A stretch of DNA of 18,874 nt from an uncultured Phascolarctobacterium sp. (GTDB taxonomy: Bacteria > Bacillota > Negativicutes > Acidaminococcales > Acidaminococcaceae), in contig USBV01000013.1 of the NCBI GenBank assembly GCA_900553055.1, positions 1 to 18,874 of the forward strand, in the 5' to 3' direction. Numbering within the stretch: the first letter of the stretch is position 1; the number at the start of each line of letters is the position of its first letter. This document shows, piece after piece, positions 1 through 7,022 of this stretch. Made by a program: the position numbers and the translations under genes. The notes below the pieces were generated by a model. That model saw only the letters and a program-made list of their open reading frames with translations, was not told the origin of the DNA and made no database searches.

Positions 1-31
1 AGTACCAAGGATATTGTAAAATGGAATAAAT

Positions 32-1618
32 GTGTCTGCGGGCATGAATCAGGTGGAGCGGGATGGCATCTCCTTTACTCATCCGGTGCAGCTCACTGTT
101 TTGGCTACCATGAACCCGGAGGAGGGTGTGTTGCCCCAGCATATTTTGGACCGCTTTGGCATGTATGTGGATGTAGCAAGTGAAATGGAGCTGGAGCAAA
201 GGGTGAAAATTATGCGCCAAGCCTTGGCCTATGGCAGCGATGTGGCTAGCTTTCGCGAGGAATATGCCACTGTAACGCAGGAGCTAAGGGCGAAAATTGC
301 TAGGGCGTTGGAGCTTTTACCCCAAATTCAGCTGAGCGATGCCATGCTGATTTTGGCAGCGCAAATGGTTAGTCAGGCTCTGTGCGCTGGCCACCGTGCA
401 GAAATTTACTTGTTAGAAGCAGCCAAGGCCTTGGCCGCGCTGGCAGGGCGTGCTTATGTGCTACCTAAGGATGTGGAGGAGGCAGCGCAATTTGTATTGC
501 CTCATCGCATGCGCAAGCCGCCGGAGCCTCAGGAGCCGGAGGCAAGCGAACAGGATAGCTCGGAGCAGGATGAGGATGAATCCGAGAATAATGATGATGA
601 AGCTCAGGATAATACTGAAGATAATTCTCAGGATGATAATAATCTGCCACCGCCACCCTTGAACAATGATGAGGATGATGGGGCTGCCGATGATGAGCAA
701 GACGAAAATGAGCAGGAGCAAAAGGACGAGCAGGAGCCACAGCACAATAATGACCAGCTGGCTCCCGAAGAGCAAATTGCCGATATCGATAAAAGCTTTC
801 GTTTGCCGAAAATGCTCTTGGATCTTGGCAAGGACCGCAATATTCGCCGCGGCAGCGGCAAGCGCAGCAGCACGAGAACCGATTTGAAGCAGGGCCGCTA
901 TGTGCGCGCGGAGCTGCCCAAGGCGAAGGTGGAGGACTTGGCCTTTGATGCGACCATTCGCGCAGCAGCGCCGTTTCAAAAAATGCGTGAGGACAATGGC
1001 TGTGCGTTAAATATTAAGCAGGAGGATTTGCGGCAAAAGGTGCGCGAAAAGCGCATTGGCAATACCTTTTTGTTTGCTGTTGATGCCAGTGGCTCTATGG
1101 GAGCGCGCGAGCGGATGCGTGCTGTAAAGGGTGCGATTTTTTATATGCTGCAGGAGGCCTATCAAAAGCGTGACCGTGTTGGCATGATTGCTTTTCGTCG
1201 CCAAAAGGCGGAGCTGCTTTTGCCCATCACCCGCAGCGTGGACTTAGCGCAAAAATGCTTGGCGGAGCTGCCCACGGGCGGCAAAACTCCTTTAGCTGAC
1301 GGCTTGGCAGTGGCATTGCAAACGCTTTCCATGCTGAACAAGCATGATAGCGAGCTGGAGCCGATTTTAGTGCTGGTAACGGACGGTAGGGCTAATGCTA
1401 CCGAAGCTGATGGCGGCGACCCTGTGGCTAGCGCTTTAAAAATGGCGGAGCGTATTGGCAAGGCTAAAATCACCTCCGTGGTCATCGATACAGAGTCGGA
1501 CTTTATCAAGCTGGGCTTGGCTAAACGAGTTGCAGCGGCCATGAGAGCCAATTATTACACGCTGCAGCGCTTGACTAAGGATAGCATTATTCGCATTGTG
1601 CGTAATCTTGATGTTTAA
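32..1618 (+). CDS. Chelatase-type AAA+/VWA subunit (ChlI-ChlD fusion family, putative cobaltochelatase subunit), 5' incomplete
   Basis: Cytoplasmic ATPase-plus-VWA subunit of the magnesium/cobalt chelatase family, expected to drive a CobN/ChlH-type subunit that inserts metal into a tetrapyrrole. Residues 4-48 are the C-terminal part of a ChlI-like AAA+ domain: VERDG, the TMNPEEG sensor region and the DRFG arginine finger. Residues 80-163 form the helical lid with GHRAE and LPHRM. Residues 164-250 are a very acidic Asp/Glu/Asn/Gln linker, followed by the GRYVRAE and DATIRAAAP family motifs. The VWA domain has a complete MIDAS (D351, S353, S355, T419, D451). Walker A and B are absent because the gene begins mid-domain. 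The nominal start is GTG at 32, but homology-like sequence continues upstream and is interrupted by an in-frame TAA at 17-19, so this is probably a frameshifted or misassembled edge, not a true start. Full-length fused relatives have roughly 630-650 residues. It is followed after 13 bases by the next gene of the operon. The metal (Mg or Co) is inferred only; nothing else here suggests chlorophyll synthesis. Confidence 0.85.
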   Translation: MSAGMNQVERDGISFTHPVQLTVLATMNPEEGVLPQHILDRFGMYVDVASEMELEQRVKIMRQALAYGSDVASFREEYATVTQELRAKIARALELLPQIQLSDAMLILAAQMVSQALCAGHRAEIYLLEAAKALAALAGRAYVLPKDVEEAAQFVLPHRMRKPPEPQEPEASEQDSSEQDEDESENNDDEAQDNTEDNSQDDNNLPPPPLNNDEDDGAADDEQDENEQEQKDEQEPQHNNDQLAPEEQIADIDKSFRLPKMLLDLGKDRNIRRGSGKRSSTRTDLKQGRYVRAELPKAKVEDLAFDATIRAAAPFQKMREDNGCALNIKQEDLRQKVREKRIGNTFLFAVDASGSMGARERMRAVKGAIFYMLQEAYQKRDRVGMIAFRRQKAELLLPITRSVDLAQKCLAELPTGGKTPLADGLAVALQTLSMLNKHDSELEPILVLVTDGRANATEADGGDPVASALKMAERIGKAKITSVVIDTESDFIKLGLAKRVAAAMRANYYTLQRLTKDSIIRIVRNLDV

Positions 1619-1631
1619 GGAGTGAATTATT

Positions 1632-2195
1632 GTGAAAAAATTATTGCTTTTTTGCTTGATGCTGATGGCCTGCTTGGCGTCATTCACTGCTCAGGCCGAA
1701 GAGGTAACGAAGCAAGAGGCTATGAATTGGGAAATAAGCATGATGCCCAAGGCTACGGAGGAGGAGCAGGAGGCCGCGCGTTGGTCCATTGTGGTAGAGA
1801 ATAATCTTGGCGTTTATGCCTACGACATGGGCTCCTTGGCTTTCACGAAGGTGGAAAATGGCGTGGCTGATAGAAATATTATTTCCGTCATGACTAAAAC
1901 GGTGTTTACCGATAAGGATACCTTAAAAAAGCTTAACACCAAATATAAGGATAAGCTGGCCAAAAAAGAAAAGGTGCAGTACTGCGAGATTTTGATGACC
2001 TTTAATCTGGCTGAAAAAAGCTATGCAGTGACTAATATGGACGTGTTTGGCAGCAAAAAAACACTGCTGCAGCACAGCGAAAAGGAGCTGCAGTTTGTGC
2101 CGGTGCCCGAGGGAAGCTTTGCTGAGGCGATGCTGGAAATTTGCCAAAAGGCAGTGAATGACGAGGCACAAATGCAAACAGAAGCTGGCAAATAG
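1632..2195 (+). CDS. Small exported protein, surface-adhesin E-like
   Basis: Protein of 187 residues with a signal peptide (basic MKK, hydrophobic core, AQA before EE at about residue 22-23), so it should act in the periplasm or at the outer membrane. The start is GTG; AAGGAG at 1617-1622 overlaps the stop codon of the chelatase gene and sits at good distance. The mature part shows the pattern of surface-adhesin E-like proteins: a short beta strand with YAYDMGSLAF, a middle segment ending in QYCEILMTFNL, a SYAVTNMDVFG strand, and a C-terminal FVPVPEGSFAEAMLEICQKAV helix region carrying a second Cys, so a disulphide between the two Cys is plausible. The family match is from remembered pattern only. 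No catalytic residues are evident. It is co-transcribed with the chelatase subunit and an RND pump, so it may be a periplasmic accessory of either. Specific function unknown. Confidence 0.75.
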   Translation: MKKLLLFCLMLMACLASFTAQAEEVTKQEAMNWEISMMPKATEEEQEAARWSIVVENNLGVYAYDMGSLAFTKVENGVADRNIISVMTKTVFTDKDTLKKLNTKYKDKLAKKEKVQYCEILMTFNLAEKSYAVTNMDVFGSKKTLLQHSEKELQFVPVPEGSFAEAMLEICQKAVNDEAQMQTEAGK

Positions 2196-2196
2196 A

Positions 2197-3453
2197 ATGC
2201 TGAAGGGATATATTGCAAAAATAAAGGATTATCTAAAAAAGCATAAGCAAATCAGTCTGCTTGCTGTTTGTTTGCTGGGAATAGCGCTATTTTTTGCCGG
2301 ACGTGACATCTTTCAGCATCAAAAACCATCTAAAACGACAGTAAAGCCACTAGTACATACCTTAAAGCTAACTAGGCAGCCCTTTTATCGCAAAATCAAG
2401 CTCTTTGGTCAGATTAAGCCCGAAGCTAGGATTGATATTGTAAATAAATATGCTGGTGTTGTGGAAGCAATTGGCGTAGATTTGGGGCAACGTGTGGAAG
2501 CAGGACAGCTTTTGGCACAGCAAAGATTAACCGATGCGCAAGCAGAGGTAAACAAGACACATGCCCGTTACGAGGAGGCAAGCGCTAATGCTGCTACCTA
2601 CGACACTGATTACACAGCGAATATTGCTCGATACGAGGCTGATTATAAGCTGGCAAAGGTGAATGCTGAACGCTATGAGCGTCTGTATAAAATGGGCGCT
2701 GTATCCCAATATGAAAGGGATGCTATGCAGCAGACCATGATTAACAAAAAAGCTCTTTATGAGGAGCTGGCTTTGCAGCAGCGTTTTGCCAATCGGCCCT
2801 CACAGGTTTATCGGCAGGAACAAATTGCCGAGCGTCGCTATCAGGAATATCTTATTGCCCAAAACAAGTATAACGATATGGTTTTCTACGCTCCTCGTGC
2901 CGGTGTTATAGTGTATCGCAATGTAGAGGTTGGCGCATATGTGCCAGCTGGAACAAAGCTTTTGACTATCTTGGATGATAGTGGGTATAAGGTGGATTGC
3001 GAACTGACTGAAGCTGATGCAGGAGCTGTGCAAGAGGGCGCAGCAGTCAGGCTTTTAATCGAGAGCATGGGTGAGTATTGTCAAGGAAAAGTGGTATTTG
3101 TTAGCCCTGACCGTAAACGTGATAATGATAAATTCTATTTACGAGTACGGGTTGACGAGTGGCCAAAAAGCTTAAAGGCCGGACTTTTTGCTCGCGGAGA
3201 AATCAAGCATTTGCAAAAGCAGGCAGCTTTAGCGCTTCCCAAAAGCGCTTTGACCAATCGTAACGGCAAAAGCTATGCCTATGTACTAACAAAAGGGAAT
3301 AAAGTTGAACAAAGGGCCATTGTGCTTGGCGTAAGCAACGAGCAGGAGGTGGAGGTCGTAGATGGTATCAACGAGGGCGAGCTTGTAATTACAGATAATT
3401 TGGCTCGTTTGCGTACCGGTATGGTAGTGGATGTGGCTAGGGAGGGTAAATAA
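2197..3453 (+). CDS. RND efflux periplasmic adaptor (HlyD/AcrA family membrane fusion protein)
   Basis: Adaptor of 418 residues that would couple the downstream RND pump to an outer-membrane channel. The ATG at 2197, one base after the preceding stop, is preferred: the in-frame ATG at 2158 would overlap the previous gene by 38 bases and add a charged N-tail. Residues 19-35 form one membrane anchor and there is no lipobox, so it is tethered by a helix, not by lipid. Domains follow the usual order: a first lipoyl half-motif (VEAIGVDLGQRVEAGQ), a long Ala/Gln/Tyr/Glu-rich coiled-coil hairpin, the second lipoyl half (YAPRAGVIVYRNVEVGAYV), a beta-barrel segment (VDCELTEADAGAVQEG) and a membrane-proximal domain near the C-terminus (LALPKSAL, GINEGELVITDN). 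The stop TAA shares its last base with the ATG of the pump gene, indicating translational coupling. Substrate cannot be read from the sequence. Confidence 0.9.
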   Translation: MLKGYIAKIKDYLKKHKQISLLAVCLLGIALFFAGRDIFQHQKPSKTTVKPLVHTLKLTRQPFYRKIKLFGQIKPEARIDIVNKYAGVVEAIGVDLGQRVEAGQLLAQQRLTDAQAEVNKTHARYEEASANAATYDTDYTANIARYEADYKLAKVNAERYERLYKMGAVSQYERDAMQQTMINKKALYEELALQQRFANRPSQVYRQEQIAERRYQEYLIAQNKYNDMVFYAPRAGVIVYRNVEVGAYVPAGTKLLTILDDSGYKVDCELTEADAGAVQEGAAVRLLIESMGEYCQGKVVFVSPDRKRDNDKFYLRVRVDEWPKSLKAGLFARGEIKHLQKQAALALPKSALTNRNGKSYAYVLTKGNKVEQRAIVLGVSNEQEVEVVDGINEGELVITDNLARLRTGMVVDVAREGK

Positions 3454-6400
3454 TGAATATTACCCATTTTTCCATTAAGAGGCCAATCGGCATTTGTATG
3501 GTTTACGCGCTGATTTGTGTTTTGGGCTTTATTAGCTATTTTCGCATTGGCGTGGAGCTGTTGCCAGAGGTGGATTCCCAATTTGTAAGCGTTATTGTGA
3601 GCTATCCCGGTGCTAGTACGGAATCGGTGGAGCAGCAGGTAACCAAGCCCATTGAAGAAGAATTGAGCTCTTTGTCGCATTTCAAACAGGTACGCTCGGC
3701 TACAAGGCCGGGGCGAAGCGAAATCTTTGTAGAACTGGATGCTGATGCTGATGCTGACTTAGTAGCCATCGAGGCGACTAAAAAGGTAAGCCGCATTCGC
3801 AAAAGCTTGCCCGACGATATTAGTGAACCCGTAGTTTTAAAGCGTTCCAGTGAGGAATATCCTATTATTCAACTCGCTGTAACCGGTAAAGAGGCCTTGG
3901 ACGATATTTATAGCCTTGCTGATACGGTTTTTAAGGAACGCTTGCAGCAGGCAAGCGGCGTGGCCGATGTGGCTGTTACAGGAGGCAGAGAAAAAGAAAT
4001 AGCTATTGAGGTTGATAAAGAGCGCCTTAATAGTTATGGACTGACCTTGCAGGATGTTATCAATGCTGTTAAAAAAGAAAATGCGATTATCTCATCAGGC
4101 TCTGTTTATACGGAAAGTCTAGAAAAAACTGTGCGAATGGATGCTCAGTTTAAGGAGCCCAAGGAACTAGAGCATGTTTTAGTTAGTGGCAATGGGCATA
4201 AGGTGGAGCTTTCGCAGCTTGCAAATATCACGAGCAAGGATAAAAGAGCAATTACATATAGCAGAGTTAATGGCACAGAAGCAATATCGATGGAGATTTA
4301 TAAAGCAAGTGGTGCCAACATTGTGGATACTGCGCAAAGCGTTTTAGAGCAGCTAGAAAAGCTGCGTGCAGCGTATCCTGATTATGTTTTTACCATCGTT
4401 TATGACCAGTCCCATTTTGTTAAGGAATCATTGAGCAATACCTTGCATACTTTGTTAGAGGGATTATTTACTACAGGTCTTGTCTTATATTTATTCCTGC
4501 GCGGTTGGCGTTCATCCTTGGCTGTAATGATTGCAATTCCTATGTCCTTGATTGCTACCTTTTTCCTGATGTATTTGGCAGGCTTTACCTTCAATATGAT
4601 GTCATTAATGGGCATGTCGCTATGTATTGGTATCTTAGTGGATGATTCCATTGTTGTTTTGGAAAACATTCATCGGTATTTAACAATGGGTTATGACGCG
4701 GAAACTGCTGCTGAGCATGGGCGTAATGAAATTGGTATGGCTGCTATCGCAATGACGCTGTGCGATGTGGTGGTGTTTTTGCCAATAGCCTTTATGCAAA
4801 GCACAACGGGTAAATTTTTCCAACAATTTGGTTTGACTATTGTTTTTGCGACTTTGATGTCCTTGATAGTATCCTTTACCTTAACGCCGATGATGGCTTC
4901 CAAGTTTTATAGACATGGCTTGGAGGAGCCACGGGGCAAAATATGGAGCCGTTTGGATAATTTTGAGCAGCAAAGTATCGCAAAATATGAAAGGCTGTTG
5001 CTTTTTTGCCTTAGCGAGCCTAAAAAAGTGCTTTTAGCCATTACAGCCAGTTTTATAGTAACCATTGCCCTGGTGCCCTTGGGCATTGTGGGCTCGGAGT
5101 ATATGCCACGCACCGACGAAAGTGCAATACAGGTTAATTTGGAGCTGCCTACGGGCTATAATGCCGATAAGACTAATGATGCTTTGCTGCAGCTAGAAGA
5201 ATATTTAGCAACGCTACCAGAAATAGAGCATTATATGACTAATGTAACTACGACACAGAGCAATGGTAAGGCAACCCTGAGCCTTTATGATCGTTCTGAG
5301 CGTAGCAAGGATGTTTGGCAGATAGCAAATGAAATTCGCAGCTATGCTAGAGCGAATATGCCTAATGTGAAGCTGCGTGTCAACGAGATACAATCTTCTG
5401 TTACCGGTGTTTCTGGTGGTCGACAGTTGGTGCGTTCGCCGGTTCAGGTAGAGCTGAAGGGAAACAGCATGGAGCAGCTGATTGCGGAAGGAGCACGTGT
5501 TGAGGAGCTCTTTCGTAAAACTAAGGGCTTAAAGGACATCAAAAACTCCTATGTGCAAGGTATGCCGGAAATTAAGGTACAGGTGGATAGGGACAAGCTG
5601 CGGTATTATGGCACCTCCGTGGATAATATTGCCCAATCCTTTAGTGCTGCTATCGGCGGTCGTGAGGCTGGTGTATTAGCTAACGATAAAAGCAATCACG
5701 GCAATGATACCGATATTTATGTTCGCTTTGCTGGTAGCGATGGCTTTGGCCTGGAGGATGTGCGTAAGCTGCCCGTGCAGACTAGCCATGGCAGCATTTA
5801 TTTAGGGGATGTGGCTACGGTTAGCGAGGGCGTAGGACCCATAACCATACGCCGCGTTAATAAGGAGCGCATTATTAATATTCAGGCCAATCTCACTGAT
5901 AGACCACTTAATGAGGTGCTAGGTGAGCTGGGCATGCAGCTAGATAGCATGGGCTTAAAGTGTAGCTATGCTTTTGCCGGACAGGCTACAAGCATGAATG
6001 ACTCTTTTAAAGAAATGGCGATGGCTTTAAGCTTGTCATTGGTTTTGATTTATTTGCTGCTTGCAGTGCTTTACGAATCGGTATTTACTCCTTTTATTCG
6101 CATGTTTTCATTACCCTTGGGCATTATTGGCGGTATCTTTTTCTTACTTATTACTAAAAATACTATCAATCTTTATTCCTTAATTGGCATTTTGGTAATG
6201 GATGGTTTGGTTGCAAAAAATGGCACGTTGTTATTGGATTATACTTTGACCTTGATGCACGCTGGCAAAAGTGCTCGAGAAGCAGTGATTGAAGCTGGTA
6301 AGGTAAGGCTTAAGCCGATTTTTATGACGGCTATCACTATGGTTGTCGGTATGCTGCCTACTGCCTTGGCTATGAGCGAGGGTTCAGAAACCCGTGTCAG

Positions 6401-6509
6401 CATGGCATGGGTTATTATAGGCGGTATGCTTTCTTCTACTGTATTCACATTGCTTGTAATTCCAATAATCTTTTTGTGGCTGGCGAAGCATCATCCAAAC
6501 AAAATTTGA
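3453..6509 (+). CDS. RND multidrug-type efflux pump, AcrB/HAE1 family
   Basis: Inner-membrane proton-driven RND transporter of 1018 residues, a normal length for AcrB-like pumps. It has the duplicated RND layout: TM1 near residues 10-28, a periplasmic loop, TM2-TM6 around 330-480, a second large loop, and TM8-TM12 from about 850 on. The proton relay residues are present: adjacent Asp397-Asp398 in TM4 (LVDDSIVVLENI) and Lys922 in the VAKNGTLLLDY motif of TM10. The paired Asp and the SIVVLEN motif fit the hydrophobe/amphiphile HAE1 class rather than heavy-metal pumps of the CzcA/CusA class. ATG overlaps the adaptor stop by one base, with AGGGAGGG just upstream. No outer-membrane channel gene follows in the window, so the pump must use one encoded elsewhere. 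No convincing terminator is visible directly after the stop. Confidence 0.93.
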   Translation: MNITHFSIKRPIGICMVYALICVLGFISYFRIGVELLPEVDSQFVSVIVSYPGASTESVEQQVTKPIEEELSSLSHFKQVRSATRPGRSEIFVELDADADADLVAIEATKKVSRIRKSLPDDISEPVVLKRSSEEYPIIQLAVTGKEALDDIYSLADTVFKERLQQASGVADVAVTGGREKEIAIEVDKERLNSYGLTLQDVINAVKKENAIISSGSVYTESLEKTVRMDAQFKEPKELEHVLVSGNGHKVELSQLANITSKDKRAITYSRVNGTEAISMEIYKASGANIVDTAQSVLEQLEKLRAAYPDYVFTIVYDQSHFVKESLSNTLHTLLEGLFTTGLVLYLFLRGWRSSLAVMIAIPMSLIATFFLMYLAGFTFNMMSLMGMSLCIGILVDDSIVVLENIHRYLTMGYDAETAAEHGRNEIGMAAIAMTLCDVVVFLPIAFMQSTTGKFFQQFGLTIVFATLMSLIVSFTLTPMMASKFYRHGLEEPRGKIWSRLDNFEQQSIAKYERLLLFCLSEPKKVLLAITASFIVTIALVPLGIVGSEYMPRTDESAIQVNLELPTGYNADKTNDALLQLEEYLATLPEIEHYMTNVTTTQSNGKATLSLYDRSERSKDVWQIANEIRSYARANMPNVKLRVNEIQSSVTGVSGGRQLVRSPVQVELKGNSMEQLIAEGARVEELFRKTKGLKDIKNSYVQGMPEIKVQVDRDKLRYYGTSVDNIAQSFSAAIGGREAGVLANDKSNHGNDTDIYVRFAGSDGFGLEDVRKLPVQTSHGSIYLGDVATVSEGVGPITIRRVNKERIINIQANLTDRPLNEVLGELGMQLDSMGLKCSYAFAGQATSMNDSFKEMAMALSLSLVLIYLLLAVLYESVFTPFIRMFSLPLGIIGGIFFLLITKNTINLYSLIGILVMDGLVAKNGTLLLDYTLTLMHAGKSAREAVIEAGKVRLKPIFMTAITMVVGMLPTALAMSEGSETRVSMAWVIIGGMLSSTVFTLLVIPIIFLWLAKHHPNKI

Positions 6510-6616
6510 AAGAACGAAACGCGATTGCTTGTGATTGCAAATTTTAAATCAAGTAATATTCAATCTTAGTAGGAATAAATACTGATAAAATATAAAAATA
6601 TTGTTAAGAAAAAGTA

Positions 6617-6645
6617 TTGTCAAAAGTGTGAATTAGTAGTATACT
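6617..6645 (+). promoter_or_regulatory. Sigma70/SigA-type promoter of the B12 leader
   Basis: TTGTCA at 6617-6622 and TATACT at 6640-6645 are separated by exactly 17 bases. Each hexamer differs from consensus at one position. The predicted transcription start lies around 6651-6653, about 17 bases before the P1 stem of the riboswitch, which is the expected placement for a leader-controlled transcript. Confidence 0.75.
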
Positions 6646-6668
6646 GATAACATCAAATGAAAAATTTT

Positions 6669-6821
6669 ATCGATAGGTAAGCAATTTTAATAGAGAAGCT
6701 GGGTGAGATTCCCACACGATCCCGTCGCTGTGAAAGGGAGCGACTTCACACGATGTCACTGGCACAAGCTGGGAAGGCGTGAAGGAGCGGTGAGCTTAAG
6801 TCAGAAGACCTGCCTATCGAT
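6669..6821 (+). promoter_or_regulatory. Cobalamin (B12) riboswitch aptamer
   Basis: The element is closed by a perfect 9-bp P1 stem, ATCGATAGG at 6669-6677 pairing with CCTATCGAT at 6813-6821. Inside are the family's recognisable blocks in order: GGTGAGATTCCCAC, GATCCCGTCGCTGTGAAAGG, GATGTCACTGGCA, GCTGGGAAGGCG and the B12-box-like AAGTCAGAAGACCTGCC directly before the 3' side of P1. In this family, adenosyl- or other cobalamins bind the aptamer and switch off expression of corrinoid uptake or synthesis genes. An intrinsic terminator 50 bases downstream indicates control by transcription termination rather than by hiding the ribosome binding site, which lies nearly 190 bases further on. The regulated gene is the TonB-dependent receptor. 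Confidence 0.95.
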
Positions 6822-6871
6822 ACTACTACTGCTGCGCGCGACAGTAAGGGTATGGGGATAAGTGTCTCTTT

Positions 6872-6908
6872 GGCCTTTTATTACGCTATGTAGTAAAGGG
6901 CCCTTTTT
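6872..6908 (+). terminator. Intrinsic terminator in the B12 leader (riboswitch expression platform)
   Basis: A 13-bp stem, 6872-6884 with 6890-6902, containing two G-U pairs, encloses the five-base loop GCTAT and is followed by a run of five T at 6904-6908. It lies inside the leader, before the receptor start, so it acts as the attenuator. The 3' arm begins with GTAGTA, complementary to TACTAC copies at 6821-6829 just after P1; this could be part of an antiterminator, but only 6 bp are involved. Confidence 0.88.
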
Positions 6909-7022
6909 ATTGTTTTGCAGCTTTTGGTTGCAATGTAAGTAGCATACGGCCATGCAAGACTGGGTATGGGAAAGCATTTCAATAAATTATATTTTTTTTA
7001 TCATTTCAAAGGAGTGACTTGA

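Larger units (their letters stand above)
6510..7022 (+). other. 513-base intergenic leader region
   Basis: Non-coding stretch between the RND pump and the TonB-dependent receptor. From left to right it holds an AT-rich spacer with no clear terminator for the pump operon (6510-6616), a promoter (6617-6645), a cobalamin riboswitch (6669-6821), a small hairpin with stem 6827-6831/6842-6846, an intrinsic terminator (6872-6908), and an AT-rich stretch ending in the ribosome binding site AAAGGAGTGA at about 7008-7017. No small ORF with a convincing ribosome binding site was seen. Confidence 0.85.

Noticed and set aside
461..979. Antisense ORF of 172 codons opposite the acidic linker of the chelatase subunit
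   Set aside because: It is the mirror of a GAT/GAG/AAT-rich repeat-like linker, which gives Ile/Leu-rich antisense frames without stops. It has no ribosome binding site and no domain pattern.
2158..2196. Upstream ATG for the RND adaptor giving 13 more residues
   Set aside because: It lies inside the preceding gene and adds a charged tail before the membrane anchor. ATG 2197, one base after the stop, fits the tight spacing of the operon better.
3738..3758. GATGCT hexamer repeated about three and a half times in the RND pump gene
   Set aside because: It encodes alternating Asp-Ala at a place where RND pumps normally have an acidic Asp-rich segment. The length is as expected and a six-base unit cannot shift the frame, so phase variation is unlikely.
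3453..6509. Heavy-metal (CzcA/CusA) class for the RND pump, suggested by the chelatase neighbour
   Set aside because: TM4 carries the paired Asp and SIVVLEN motif of HAE1 pumps and lacks the DFG-x3-DGA type motif of metal exporters.
6520..6560. GATTGC direct repeat with a weak hairpin after the RND pump gene as a terminator
   Set aside because: Only about four base pairs can form (TTGC with GCAA) and there is no proper T run, so it was not called.
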